Shown: positions 10,872 through 24,342 of the stretch, one piece after another
How the letters are laid out: every line of letters begins with the position of its first letter
Position numbering within the stretch: the first letter of the stretch is position 1
Assembly: GCA_036852015.1 (NCBI GenBank)
Contig: JAANDG010000138.1
Location: forward strand, 221,484-285,483
Origin: Pelodera strongyloides
Taxonomy: Eukaryota > Nematoda > Chromadorea > Rhabditida > Rhabditidae
Direction: 5' to 3'
DNA: 64,000 bases
Notes under the pieces: model-generated
The model's input: only the letters and a program-made list of their open reading frames with translations
Told to the model about the DNA's origin: nothing
Database searches by the model: none
Program-made: the position numbers and the translations under genes

Positions 10872-12069
10872 ACATGTTTATCGATAACAATTTTCTTTTT
10901 GCTTTATTTTATCGCCAAATAGTTTGAATAAAAACATTGACTGGAAACGCTTGAATAAAAAGTTGACCTGTATTTGGTTGGTTACATTATAGCAGTTCTT
11001 GTTATTGTTGATTTTTTTGTACTCGTTGCCGTTTTCTTGTTGAATAAACAAGAACAAGCTGTGAAATAATATTGTAGTGTTACGAAGTGAACATTGTGGG
11101 TCGTGGCGAACAATAAACTGGGCCTAAATTTCGCCGCGCACCCATAATTTCTCGCCCAGCCAGCGCCCAGTTTCGGGCCAAAATCAGTTCATCTCAAAAA
11201 TATCACCTTTTTAAAAGAACATTGTGCGTGGCTTGTGAAATAGTGAGTTTTCTAGTGCGCTTCCACGTATCTACGCTTCAAAACCTCAAGAAAATAATAA
11301 TTTTATTTTCAAAATCAATCCACATCACCGTTTGGAACAGAGGGCTGAACAAGAAAAAAAAAGATACAAAAAGCTCATTCAAAATTCCAAACAATGCCTT
11401 AAAATAAATAAAAACAGCCAAATTCACAACACCACTAACAATAAGGGACCTTCCACTACACATAAAGGCAAACCAATTGAGGAATTAAATAGTTAATTCA
11501 CACTGTCTACGGTGCCCTCAATTACGTAACAAGTTACGTAACTCTTGTTTTACATGTTACACACCACACATCTATCTTAACAGTACTGAGACCAAGCTTA
11601 ATCTTTACAAATTACAATCTTCTAAGCGCAAGTCATAAAACTATACAAACAACTAGATGCACTTTTCTTTGAAAACGAAGAAGAAACTTTGCATCCACAA
11701 AATAACACCTCACTCCTTCTTGAAGTTGTTGCTGAAAAGAAACAGTTTAAAATTATAAATAAGAACCCATTCGACCAACAATGACGATTTCACAGTATAC
11801 AATACCAAATCAAGCCTAGTATCCAAGAATCTACTCTCGCAACACAGCCAATGAAAGAACGCCATCTTTCTGCTCCATCATATATGCTCATTATATTAGG
11901 TTACAAACAAAGCCAAAACTAAAAAGCAATGGCACGGGGCTTGCAAAACGTCTTCAATTACATTTTCATATAAACATCATTCTGGCACAGAGCAGAACAC
12001 AGTGACACAGAACAGTTGCAAACATTTCCCAAACCACGTGTCATCCCCCTTTAAACCGCCAATAAAAAC
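10872..12069. other. Convergent 3' region between two genes
   Basis: This holds the 3' flank of the secreted-protein gene (AATAAA at 10927 and further AATAAA-like motifs to about 11045, all on +) and, beyond it, the 3' flank of SART1 on -. A TTTATT at about 11303 reads AATAAA on the - strand. I see no further exon. Confidence 0.6.
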
Positions 12070-15000
12070 TCACTGGCTGTTATTGCCGGAGAGTACCAAG
12101 TACGGTGTCTGCAGCTGTTCCTGTTTCTTCAACTGCTTGCTCAGTGTGCCGAGCGGTGTGTCCGAGCTGTTCATCTGCTTCATCATCTCCTTCTGGTCCA
12201 TCTTGTTCATGCGCTTCTCGTACTGCTTCTTGCCGGGAGCCTTACCGTGGAATCTAAATGAAAATAAAGCTTTATACAGTACAGGGTTTAGAAAACTTGG
12301 TCGAGCCAGTATTGCCGTATCTCCAATTGCCAACGGTCCTAAGTCCTAACACCCGCGTGACCACCAAGGACTAGGACCAAGGACCAAGTAATCCTCGATC
12401 CAGTTTTTTACGGCTAAGTGTAGACTTTAACTTGAAAAATATGATCTTGGTTGCTTACTTCCAAGACAATTCTCTGAAAGCGTCCTTCGGCTCCATCTCA
12501 CGACCCTTCTTATCAACGTACATGATATTGATCTGGAAAATACATCAATGTTATCAAAGCAAAAATATATCTCTCCCACTCTCTCCCTCCTCTCCAACTC
12601 TCTCCCTCCTCTCCAACTCCCACTGTGTCCTCTCCAACTCCCACTCATTCCCTTCCTCTCTCCTACTGTGCCTCCCACATTCCCTTCCTCTCTCCCGCTG
12701 AGTCTCCCTCATTCTCTTCTCTTTCTCCCTCTTTCATAAACTTCGCAAAGCTGATACCTCCGGCTTGTAATCCCTCTTCTCGGCGAATTCCACCGTAGGA
12801 CCTCTGCCAGTGGTTCCCATTTTCTCCAACTTTTTCGTGTACTTTTCCTCGATGTCACTAAAACAAGAGATATTCATGAGTAACCCAATTAAAGAGGAGA
12901 GCAAAACTAAATAAAGACCTTTTCTCCAAACAAGTCCAAAGTCCAATCAATCAAAAACAGACCAGACTACTTCAACCAAACTCTGAGGTCAAGAAGTGGG
13001 GAAAAAATTTTCGTACCCTTCCACCAAAATTGGACATTTCCACGAATTTTCCTATAATTTACAAGAAAAGGGGCGTGGTTTTGACTGACACCCTTCCACC
13101 AAATTTTACCCATTTTTTTCCACGAATTTTTGGCGTACCGTTCCACCAATTCCGGACTACCGAAAACAATTTCCACCACTTCTTGACCTATGACCCAACT
13201 CACAATTTCGCCGACTCCATTTGTGAGTATCGTTTATTCTTCAAGTGGTCCAATGATTCTCCCGAGTTTTTCTTGGCATTCGGATCCGTCAAATAACCTA
13301 AATTGTAACAGTAAACACATCAAACTCAAACCATCAACATCTGCCGCACCGATATATTAAGGTAATATTTAGATAAATATGCCGCCGTTCAAATTACCAT
13401 AACCCATAACTACGTAAAAAGAAAAGTCACAAGGTGGAACTCCAGGCCACGACGTAGATAAAGTAGTGCCGAAAGAGTGCTGATCTATGCAAGAGAAATG
13501 CGAGGATAACAGACCTTTCTCGGCAGCCAGCTTCAACATGGCACCCACTCCCTTGGTGACATCTCTCTCTTCTCCAAGCACATCGTGCACTTCATCGCCG
13601 TCTGATTCACCTTCATCAGAATCCTAAACAAAGACGACATAAGCATAGACAGATCAGGAAAAAGCTCGCGGAGAAGTAGAATAAACCACAAAAGCATTCT
13701 GCGTTACCACGGGCCACCGTACCAGTTTGTCGAGGGAAATTTTGAGTAAATCACCTTATACATCACCTCACAATCACCTTACACATATTTCCTTTACCAA
13801 GCTAAACAGAACATACCATTTTAGTAGACATAATTTCTGCAATAATCAAGCAAATATGCATCATATCCTCGACTTACGTTTTTTTTAAACGTCAAATACT
13901 CACCCTAAACTTTTCGGCATCTCTGAGCACATCTTCATCATCGCTGTCCAATTTACTGGTACTGGCGCTGGCCTCCTGCCAGCCGCCTTTCCGAACTCGG
14001 GCCCTCGAATCCTGGAGCTTCCTGTTCTCCTTATACTGCCTGAAAGATTAAAGGAGATAAAGGTTATATCAACCGAATCCGCAGAAACGGGGGGCACCGG
14101 GGTCAGGTTCATTTCTGAAGCAGGACAATCTGGCCTTTTCTCGCCTTTTCCCGATTTATCTCCGCCGGTTTTACCCGGCTACCAACTTTTACACCGTAGG
14201 CTGAGGGTGTTCCGGCCACGATCCGATTAATCGAACCAACGACCGGTGGTGTGAGCAAGGCAGTCGCCAATGCGCCCCCCCCCCTCCCCCTCAAAAAAAA
14301 CCAAATGCCCATCTACAGGGTGTTCCAAATGCCACAGAGTGGGCTAAAAACCATGTTACAAAATACAAGGTGGTCCAGACGCCAAACTACAGGGTGGTCC
14401 AGACGCCAAACTGCAGGGTGGTCCAGACGCCAAACTGCAGGGTAGTCCAGACGCCAAACTACAGGGTGGTCCAGACGCCAAACTACAGGGCCAACCGTCA
14501 ACTGCCTGCAAACAAGGGGGTGGTCCTGTGGTCCAAAGTTCAAGCGTCAAGCTACTCGTAAAAGATACCTCAAGCGCTCCGCAGCCACAGCATCGTCATC
14601 AATAATCCTCTCCTCATCCATTTCTGGATACTGCTCATCGGGCTCAGTCTTGTATGTATCACCTAAACGGACATTTTTAAAAACAAAAGGAACAGCAAGC
14701 ACACAGCACATTCGCCTATGACCTATGACAATTAAACAACTAAGTAAAAATATAACATTGCTAAGCATACAAAGATGTTCTGTAATTACTGTGACAAAGG
14801 TATTGCTGCTTGCTAACAGAAAAGAAAAGAACGAAATCTGCTACAATCCAGATATAGTTACATAATTGTCAAAACAGCTGAGTCACGAGACTATTACTAT
14901 TCATTCTCAAATCAAATACTCACCAATATTCCGGCAGTACTCCGTAGTGGAGTCAATCATTATCGTTCCAGCTTCCGGTTCTGGCTGAAATGGTTATAAA

Positions 15001-18000
15001 TCATGTATACATTACTCATTAAACACTACTCAACGTTTCAACAATCCTTCGATACCTGTATTACCTAAGGTATCTAAGGTAATACATAGGAATGAATTCA
15101 AATGATAGCAAAAATACACGCGCGAATACGCTGATCAAATAGATCAAATACGCAAATGTTAAGGGGGTCAGAGCACTAAATTGAGACAATGAAATACACA
15201 ATTTCCTTACCTTAATATACGACTCCGACTCTTCGTCAACTTCAATTTTAACATCATGTGTGCTGATCATGTCGTGCACCTGGAAGGTGTATATAAATAC
15301 GACGAAGAAACAACGTTACACCAGCCGTACCTCTAATCTCTAGTAATAACTAACTCAAGCATATGTATGCATGCATGAGCATCTCATGCAATCATCATCA
15401 ACTTTTCGTCGTATCTCAATTGGTTTGACCGTTTGACGCATTTTTAGTGGAATTTAATGTTTGAAAACAATACCAAGATGCATGCATTGCCCTGCACTTT
15501 TATTTTCGCCTTATGTATACTGTTATTTAATAAATAAATAACTTTTAGTTTAGTTTCCAGTTTTTACTTTACGCAACAACGCAACAAACGATCTTGAAAC
15601 CCAAAATTCCAACAATATAAAAAGATAGTAACAAACCTTCTTGGCAACAGCTTCTGGATCTTGCACATCCTTTCTCGCCTTCATTTGCTTCAACCGGCGC
15701 GCCTAAAGTGAAGAGCAATTAGAAATTAACCACAATGCAGCACAATTATAATTAGATCTACCCCCCCCCCACAGTCCTACTCTCGTGTATATTAACCTGA
15801 TTGTGTGGGGGAATTTCTACCAAATCCATGCATCCTTCCATCTATGAAAAAAGTTTAGAATAAGATACTCATAAAGGCAATGACAAAGAACTTATAGGAG
15901 AATAAAACAAACCCTGTCAATGACCGACTGAAGTTCGTCTTCTGCATCGTCGTCCAGAATAACGTTGCCGATGTCGACTCCGCTCACGACAAAGCCATCA
16001 TCATCTGGAGAAAGCAAAAATAAATAAACTGTGCTCCTGCGCAAGAGGCTCTCTCTCTCTCTTCACCACCGGAAATTAGCGAGGATGTACGGTCTAATCG
16101 TTTACTGATCACTATCTAAAATGCGCATAATTAAACAAATATTCATATTGTGCATTAATAGATTTACGAAAGAAAAATAGGCAGACGGACGACTGACGAC
16201 GACTGTACTCCTAACATCAAAATAAATAAATCAAAAAGAAGAAGCAATAAACGCATCGAGGTAACTACGGCAAAGGGGTGATCACCAAAATGTAAGAAAT
16301 AAATGTTCACCCACCACTCTCCTTCTCCCCATCCACCTCCCGCTCGACCACCCTTCTCAGTGCTTCCAAGTCCACATCGCCCTTTTGTTGTGCCGACTTC
16401 CACTTTCCGCTGTCCATATCGTGACCACCGTCCTCTATCTCTCCATCCTCGTTCTAAATGGGGAAAAGAGTAAGGTAGTTAGGTTACGTTAGGTATACAG
16501 AGTTCGCAAACAGTTTAACCCTGTATAAGTTCGGTGATTGAAAGACTTAACGAAACGGTCGCCATCCACCAGCTCCAGGGTTTGCAGTTTGGCTTCAGTT
16601 AATTTGTTTCCTTCTGGGAAAGCGATATAACACCCTTTACATCGAAAACTCAAAATTGTGAATTGCCAAATCTACAAGTCGCGCGCGCGCCTGAGCTGTC
16701 TGAGACTACAACGACACGTGCTCCACAATAACCCTTCATTGCGCTGGATGATAGTAAATGAACGTATGCTAGCAATAAGACCACACCCAGCCAACCTTAT
16801 ATGCAAAAAAACACCATAATCGACTAATCGATCTTAAAAGGCAACCGCAAGAACACTAAATCGTCATCACTATCAATTTTTTTGTTGAGATGAGCAGAAT
16901 CACTAGTTCTAATAATCGCTACTAATGCTCACCTCCTCTTCCTTCACTTCACGCTTCACCGTCGAAGTATCCATTCCTTCTTCCGGTGATTTCGCGCGCC
17001 GTCCAACGCCATTCCTGAAAATAATTGCAAACTTAAAAATGCGAAATCCTCGGTCTTATTATCATTGCATAGACCTTCGGTTAACACTACTGGGCTGTAG
17101 AGAATTGCTTTTTATATATGTGTGAAACATGTAGATATTTAACCTAACCGGGTTTTTTTTGGATGGCCAGTGGTCATGACCTATGTGATTATAAACAGGT
17201 GACAAACAGAAATCTCCATAATGATAACGACAAACGCAAACCATTACAGTATGAAGAAATCCCCACCGATCGTCACAATTCAGATCACTACCAAACTACC
17301 CAAAGACTACTATAGAATTTAGATGATTATGTACTTAACCCTTTGTACAAGTAACACAGCAATGAGTCACCGTGACTGCTGACACTGCATACAAGTCGGT
17401 GTTCTATTCTACCAAAGAAAATCAGACCTGCTCCCCACTCCTTCGTTCACTGAAGCGTCGGGAACAAGATCGTCAGCCTTCAGAATACCGCCACCTTTTC
17501 TTTTTCTGATTTTCTTCTCCTTCTTTTCCTTCTTCACTTTACGGAACGAGATCATTTCTTCCTGAAAAGTTGAAAGTTTCAAGCAATGAATAAAGAACAT
17601 CAGACATCAGACAAAAACACTATGATGTATACTCGAATAGTAGTCGCGTGATTTCATCTACGCACCTAGTTGTGGTATGCACTATGCACAGTTGATAAGC
17701 CAATAAATTCCACGATTTATTCAAGATGGCAGTAAGATAACAATAAACTCAAACGCTCAAAACAAACCTGGGTGTAAAACTCGGAGGCTCTGTTGAATTT
17801 GTTGCTGTCATCTAATGAAACCAGCGTCTTTCCGGCCATCATAAGTCGACGTCGCATCTCGTCGGCCTCACGGTCCCTTTCTACGTCGACCTGAATCCAC
17901 AATACAGTAAGATTAGTAAATAACACTAATTATCACAAAGGCTAATTAAATAACACTATAAATACCAGCAAGTTCCCTATACAACACGTGATTACCATTT

Positions 18001-21000
18001 ACAATAAGCTCATTAAATCAACGATAATACTGCGATTATCATCAAGTTCATGGAATAATAGAGCACTGATGGTAATTACCATGAAAGTGCACCTAATACC
18101 TAAAACTGCAATAAAAATAACAGTACGTTAGTCAAGTAAACCTAAATAGGCATTCAAATGTTCTGATCCTGAAGTCGCACTTGCATATCCGCAAACGCTA
18201 TCTCCCTCTCTGGACATCTTATAATATAAAGGAGAGGAGTTTACTTGGTCTTTTGTTTGTATGCACGAAACGAAATCCTTTCATAAAGAAAATTTTCTAT
18301 TCCAAAATCGAATGAGAACATACAAAATCTTTGCCGCTGGCGGGATTCGAACCCACATCAGCACACAATCTCTCCCTTCACAGTCCAACGCTCTACCTGC
18401 TGAGCTATGCTAGCTTATCACAAGGATAATCCTCTGCCCTACATACAGCACCTTCAATAGCTAATTTGCATGGTAGCATTAGTCGAGTGGTGATCCAAAC
18501 TGATTATTATACGTTTCGACAATCAGAGACGTGTGAATGTGTGGGAGCAGAAAGAGTTAACTTTTTACGTTGTAGCAATTCTTTTTTTAAATAGGGAAAC
18601 AATCGGCCGAAGGCCGATTCCTCCAGTCGGAGAAGAGCCCGTAGGGCTCTTCGAACGGCTGGTAAATGAATAAATAAAAAGAACCACAGATATAGAATAG
18701 ATCTTCGTTTGCTCGAAAAACAAATCCGATAGCAACCCCTCCACTCTGACCCAATAGTAACTAGCCTGTTATACGCCTAGGGATACGCCTGTAGTGCCTC
18801 TTTATTTAGGTTTCCTCTTAACTAAATATTTATATAAAATCGAATACGAACCTCTCCACTCTCATCGAGTCGGAATGTCCTCCGCTTAGCTCCTTCCAGT
18901 TCCTCATCATATTTTGAGAGAACGCCATAGTCCTTTGGCTAAATTAAGAATCGTTTAAATATAAATTAAACGAACGGAAATAGATAAGGCACAAACACAA
19001 AAGGCACAAAGACCGTGTTCTGGGTTCTGGTTCTTGACACCATTTGGCTAACAAAAAGCTCTAAGCTCTAATTACGGGTTAACACAAGCGTTCCGCCAAT
19101 AAATATAACACTGCCAACTACAATTGAATGCGAATGATCTCAAATAGCGAATATTCATACACAAATAACAACGCAAACTATGTTAGCGTTATGGCTATCG
19201 CGTACCGCCGCCTCGCTAAGAGGATACATTGGGACGCGGTCACCGGAGCGCTACCAAAACAACACACTTAATCACTGAATCACTCAACGGCCCGAGTCCT
19301 ATAAGAACTATCCTATAAGGTCCGAGTCCTATAGTCCCATCCACACAGAATCAAATGTTTTCAGTTTCGAAACAAAAAGTAGACTATAAATAACCTACAT
19401 TTCCCCACTCGTCCAGTTCATCTTCAAACTCTTTTCCTCCTTTTCTCTTCTTTAGTTCGACATTTCTCGATGTCCGTTCAGCATCCATTAGATTCGGATT
19501 GACCAGCACCTCGTCGCCTTCATCAAGAACACCTGAAATGTTTTTTATTATTATTTACAACTTATATACAACTTATAAGTAATACAGTCAGTAATTTGTC
19601 AGTATTTATTATCACAAGCATTTAGAACTAACCTAACAATTCACAGGAAAAAAGGAGAAACAATTACTCGCCTAGCCTGTTTCTTTACGTACATGATGAA
19701 ACATCTATGTAATTAGAAAAGTTAAAAAATCCCAACAAAAAAGGGCCACAAATAAACCAAGAACTAACTTTTATCCTCCAATACAAGAATTTGTTCTGAT
19801 CCACTTAGGAATACTTCCTTGTCGTGGCCAACAATCAAGCCTGCAGTATCGGCCGCAGCCTTTGCTCGTTTCTGAAAACATACCAATGCTACAGTTCAAC
19901 ACAATATTTATAAATGAACCACTTTACCACTATCACTAATACATACAGAACGCTGCCGAAGAGAAAATCTCAAATTAAAAAAAGGGAGAATTACAAATGA
20001 ACACCTAAACGCCTTATTTCAGGCTTGAGAAGACCTAACAAAAAGAAGGTTCATGTAAAATAAAAGAAGATCCTGCGATGCTGAAATAAACGATGCAAAT
20101 ATATCGAAAACACAATTCAACATGACAACAGCAAAATGCACTAACCAATACTAAACACTACTACACTTACTTTGGCTAAATCACGGGCCTTTTTCTTCGA
20201 CTGCTTTGCCTTCTCATCTTCAATGAGTGTGTTGACACCAAATTCTTCATCCATTTCGTCAAGCAAACGTGCCTAAAGCCAAACAAAATATGCGTACAAG
20301 GTACAAGGACGCACGTCGGTGGTTCGTTAATCACACTGGCTAAACGATAAACGCTTCACTCAAATTTATAAATTTCATGGTCTAAGACTTAAGCCAATCC
20401 ATACGTACTCTGCGCGTGAATTTACGCACCACAATGCACTGTCCCCAGTGCCCTATACACCATGCATGTAGCCTAGATACGGTGCAGAATACATCACACA
20501 CAGTCAAACACTCTGTTTAACATAGGAACAGCCCAATTAAAATAACTTAAAAATAAGCCAAAAACATAGCTCACCCGCTCTGCGGCTTTCTTCTTTTCCT
20601 CTTCTTGTCGCTTTAATCGTGCTACAAAGCTAGCCGCGTCTTCCTCATCACTATCATCAGCTAGCCCTTTCGATTTCAGCACTTTCGAGTAAATTTGCCG
20701 CTTTTTCTTGGCTTGCTAAAATTTAAAGACATGTACTAATCTAACCATCGACATTTATTTATATACCCGCTCAAATTTTCGATGCCACTGTCGACACTCA
20801 CACTCAATATGGCCAAAAACGAATGTGCATAAAACAATTTGATTTGAGAGAATAATGGAAATACTACTAGTCTAACAACACATAAACCAATCTTTCTCTT
20901 TTTAAATACAATAAATTTCACGCGCAGATACTGTACTTGAGCAAAAGCAAAAGGCGAACAGTTGAAGCCAAATCAGTATGAAAGTAATTAAAATTGTGTA

Positions 21001-23090
21001 AATTAAAATCAAAATCAAAATCAAAATCAATGCGTAAACGGAAAATGGATGCATAGTTTACAGTGAATGACTGAATTAGGACAATGCATGTAAATTCAAT
21101 GTTCTTATTTTGAACATCCCACTGAACGAGCATATCCAATTGGCAATAAATATAAAATATTATTTCTCGAAAATCCCACCTCGAGCTTCTCTCGCACTTC
21201 GGTCTCACGTTTTTTATCAGCCCAGTTGTCTGCCTGGAAATGTATGATTACAGTACGACCACGTTTAAAAACATGGTCACATAGTTACAAACAATAAACC
21301 ATACACAAACTTCCGATTACAGTCGTCGTGAAAATAGCTAATATATAAAATGCCAAAAACTGATTGGATAAGCAAACTTACAAAGTTAAATTTAATAAAA
21401 TAAGTTTAGAAGCAACAAAAGAGATACCTTTCGATGCCTGAACTCCATACCGTCCTCTTTCACAATTTTATCCGTTAAAACACCGTCTTCTGCGTCGCGA
21501 ACCTGAAAATATTTATATTAGCTTGATTTTTATTCTTTGACAGAAAACTAAACCGTCACAAAGAGGAGCGGTGTACGTGTATGTTACGTTAGACAGTTAA
21601 ATACGCTGCATGCTTACCGAACAGAACACTAACGTACTAACGGTCAAGCCACTAAACTGACGTCACAAAAATTTCGTTTGCAAGCCCAAATGTGTATGCG
21701 TAAAAAAAATTAGTAGACATGTAGCCAATATGAACTTGGGCCAAAATATGGAATTTGCTTGAAGTTACAAAGACGGGAATTGTACACTGTCGTTTTTTTT
21801 GGAAATAAAATGTAGAGCAAGCAAGCCAACCTTTTCACCATCATCAACGTCGAGTGGGGCGAGCCCGAGCTCTGCTCGAAGACGATTCGTTTCTTCCACA
21901 GAAAGGGATTCTCTGAAGAAATAAGAAAATAAAAGTATTATCGAATGAATGTAGCTCCTTCTCCTGAGGGAGAAGGTTCGAATTATCTAGGTCTAATAAA
22001 TAAATTCGAAACAGTATTTTATGTTCTTGTTCATCATTCTTATTACTGAATGCAGCGCTAGTATCGTCGAAACTCGAAACACATGAAAACGCTGAGCATA
22101 CGATGAGATGTACTCGTTGCACGAAACCCCAGCCTCGTGGAATTTATTGAGCATGAGCAATTCGCAAGCTTCTTGGATTTTATGTTACCGGTCTCCGTTT
22201 CTCTGAGGAACTTCCTCATACAAGTTTTCCCATGTCAGAAAAACTAAAGGTAAAGAAAGCAAAAAAACGTACTGGATTCCTCCTTCATGATCTTTGGGAT
22301 TCGGTGGTGTTCTCTCACGTCTACTAAAGAACGATTGTAAATAGAAAAAAATAACCGAATAATACAGACAACGACGCTTAGAACTGTCAACTTCCAATTC
22401 AGAAGATAAGGGATTCAGTCAGACCTGTGAGTAGTTGAGTGACCTATTTTGGCGAAAAGATTACCGCTAGATGCATAGGCACAACACCGCGGGAAAGTCT
22501 TTAGCGCCAGTCCTTGATACAAAGAACAGTTGTACATTCACTTCAAAAACATAAATTTACCTTTTCTCACGGGGAGGAGATGTTGAGCGGCTGCGACTAC
22601 GCGAATGTCGTGATCGCGAACGGTGGCGACGCACTTCGTGGTCGTCTGAAACATGAATGGGGATTGCGGATGCTGGAAATTATAACTGAGGGAACGGTCG
22701 CTCAGGCCCAGGCTATGCATAAAAAATATCGACAACAACCATTTTATCTTCAATCTCTCGTTAAACACTCTGTATAACTTCACTAAACTTCATTGGAAAG
22801 AACAAGGATATTAGGGCGCGTTCGGGATTGATTTTACGAAAGGAAACCATACAAATTCATCGTTCGGGATGGACTTTTTGGAAACGTTCCAATGCTTGGA
22901 GAAAACCAAAAATACAGTATGAATTAGCTTGCGAAAAACGTTTCCCGCGCATATTTTTTCAAATTTTTCATGCTAATTCATACTGTATTTTTGGTTTTCT
23001 CCAAGCATTAGAACGTTTCCAAAATGTCTATAGTCTACCGTCACTGCTGTCGGCTCTGCGCCTCTTTGATCTATCCTTGTCACGTCCCAT
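12070..23090 (-). CDS. SART1: SART1/Snu66, U4/U6.U5 tri-snRNP protein (27 exons, complete)
   Basis: SART1 helps recruit and hold the tri-snRNP in the pre-spliceosome. Exons, 5' to 3': 23039-23090, 22561-22645, 22273-22323, 21831-21912, 21428-21502, 21180-21233, 20575-20715, 20171-20272, 19769-19871, 19399-19532, 18852-18938, 17768-17890, 17428-17561, 16933-17014, 16315-16453, 15913-16004, 15797-15841, 15637-15702, 15211-15279, 14924-14984, 14569-14662, 13904-14039, 13515-13623, 13204-13297, 12758-12857, 12459-12532, 12070-12253. All phases agree, giving 855 residues (human about 800). Order of landmarks: RS-type N terminus (RHRSRSRHSRSRSRS), SLSVEETNRLRAELGL, LLDEMDEEFGVNTLIEDE, GVLSKYDEELEG, the Lys-rich EEMISFRKVKKEKKEKKI, DSTTEYCRNIG, DAFRELSWKFHGKAPGKK and the conserved end NSSDTPLG..TPYLVLSG. 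The ATG lies 8 bases after a TTGCAG site, likely a trans-splice acceptor. Family assignment is secure. Confidence 0.95.
14309..14500. repeat. 24-bp minisatellite in a SART1 intron
   Basis: About five copies of a 24-bp unit (GTGGTCCAGACGCCAAACTA plus CAGG), differing at one or two bases, with a more decayed copy at the left. Because 24 is a multiple of three, reading frames stay open on both strands through it. It lies between SART1 exons 21 and 22. Confidence 0.93.
18217..18664 (-). mobile_element. tRNA-derived SINE-like element with double hairpin, copy 1
   Basis: A 448-bp element in SART1 intron 11, homologous along its length to 59814-60254. On the - strand it begins with two hairpins: GAAGAGCCC-TAC-GGGCTCTTC (18632-18652) and AATCGGCC-TTC-GGCCGATT (18601-18619), followed by TTTAAAAAAAGAATTGC. 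About 190 bp on comes a tRNA-like block (18336-18414) with an A box (TAGCTCAGCAGGTAGAGC) and B box (GGTTCGAATCCC). Its anticodon stem and acceptor no longer pair well, so this is not a working tRNA gene. A tail of about 115 bp follows. Confidence 0.8.
22874..23028. repeat. Foldback element in SART1 intron 1
   Basis: Left arm 22874-22929 (TTTTGGAAACGTTCCAATGC ... TGAATTAGC) and right arm 22974-23028 are nearly perfect reverse complements of about 54 bp, separated by about 44 bp. The right arm ends within 12 bases of the exon 1 splice donor (23038). Confidence 0.93.
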
Positions 23091-24342
23091 GTTTGAACCT
23101 GCAATTCACATGACTTTAATGACGTAAAACAAAAACGTAAACATGCAAGAATGCAAAGGATCGATTCAAAGACTAGAAATTCGAAGTGTCACAAAGAACA
23201 TGATCCGGATCGTCCCTCTATATATATTTAAGAATACTTTATTCAGTGTACACCGATAAAGAGGAAGACAAAAACAATGACAACAATAATATAACAACAA
23301 CGACAACAACAAAAATAACAATGAGAGTAATAAAGCGCGCATAACAAGCGACAAAAACTATGTACAACAATGAAATGGAGGTACCTGTGAATAACTAAGG
23401 GTGAATGTTTCTATTTGCTACTTCATAAAGCTCGATTAAATCAAGCTCGTCAATGCTGGTTTTAAAAGAATCAACGGAACTCGAAAGAACAATACTATCA
23501 GGAAGTAGGTTCCACAAAGGTTTACCGTGCATTAGGTTTAGCTGATAGCCATTGATACTATGATACTATAACTGACACTGATATTATAACTATGTAAAAA
23601 AGAAAACGAATTCTGTGGGGAAATGTAAAAAAGGAGAAAGTTAAGCTTTGCATGCAAAATGCATTTGTATTTCGAATAAATTCCTCGGCGTCTCTGCCCA
23701 CTATAAACGGCTGGTGCATAGCCGTCTACGGTAGTTTGGCTGTCTTTCAACAAACCTTTATCCTGCTACAGCACTTCAATTTCACAGCTAACTAGAGTGA
23801 AATTTTGCGCATAAATTCCCAACCTTTCTCTAAATGACAGTACATTGTTCCGCGCATTTTCATCAGCTTTGGTTGCCCTGCTTTAGGCAACGTTCAAATC
23901 TTGAGAAATGTAGGTGTGCACAAAATATCGTAGTACGCTAGAGTGCGCAGGTGGGTGGGCGTCTGCAGACGTGCAGGTGGTGGCATTTTTCCAAAAGATC
24001 ATGTTAGTACAGGTCTATTTTACTGACCAAGCATTTAGTAGCAGATTAGTAACCTGTTAGGAAGTATCTATAGACGTCCTATATTAGTGTTCTCATTGCT
24101 GTTTTTATTCTAGTACTTGTTTTGCATGGCATGAATTTTGAGTTCTGTTTCTTGCTTTTTTTTCTCAGTTGTCGTCGTCGGGTCACATTTTTCTTGATTG
24201 TTCTTATTCGGGCATCCCAACGGCTTTATATTGTTTAACTGTACTCTCACTAGCTCTATCATAAGTGGACGTGTGTTGTAAGAATGTATCGACCTAAAAT
24301 TCGAATGTATGTTTTAGTTACCTTATAGGGTACTCTTGGAAG
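23091..24342. promoter_or_regulatory. Shared upstream region between SART1 and SNRNP40
   Basis: The two start codons diverge across 1252 bp. Each is preceded by a trans-splice-like acceptor (TTGCAG beside 23098 on -, TTATAG at 24323-24328 on +). A LINE remnant fills about 23220-23760; the rest, 23760-24320, is probably where both promoters lie. I can identify no individual promoter element. Confidence 0.5.
23220..23760 (-). mobile_element. 3' remnant of a non-LTR retrotransposon (LINE)
   Basis: At 23395-23535 the - strand reads LMHGKPLWNLLPDSIVLSSS then VDSFKTSIDELDLIELYEV, ending in a TAG stop. This is the typical tail after the reverse transcriptase domain of LINEs (WNxLPxxIVxSSSVxSFKxxLD). 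Upstream, 23640-23750 keeps a related piece in another frame (QRRRGIYSKYKC), so the ORF is broken. Downstream is a TTG-rich 3' UTR with a TGAATAAAG signal near 23238. It is a dead fragment. Confidence 0.75.

Noticed and set aside
14251..14561. Overlapping repeat-protein ORFs on both strands
   Set aside because: The 24-bp minisatellite keeps all frames open. It lies in a well-supported SART1 intron.
18336..18414. Functional tRNA gene
   Set aside because: A and B boxes are good but the anticodon and acceptor stems do not pair, and the block is part of a repeated element.
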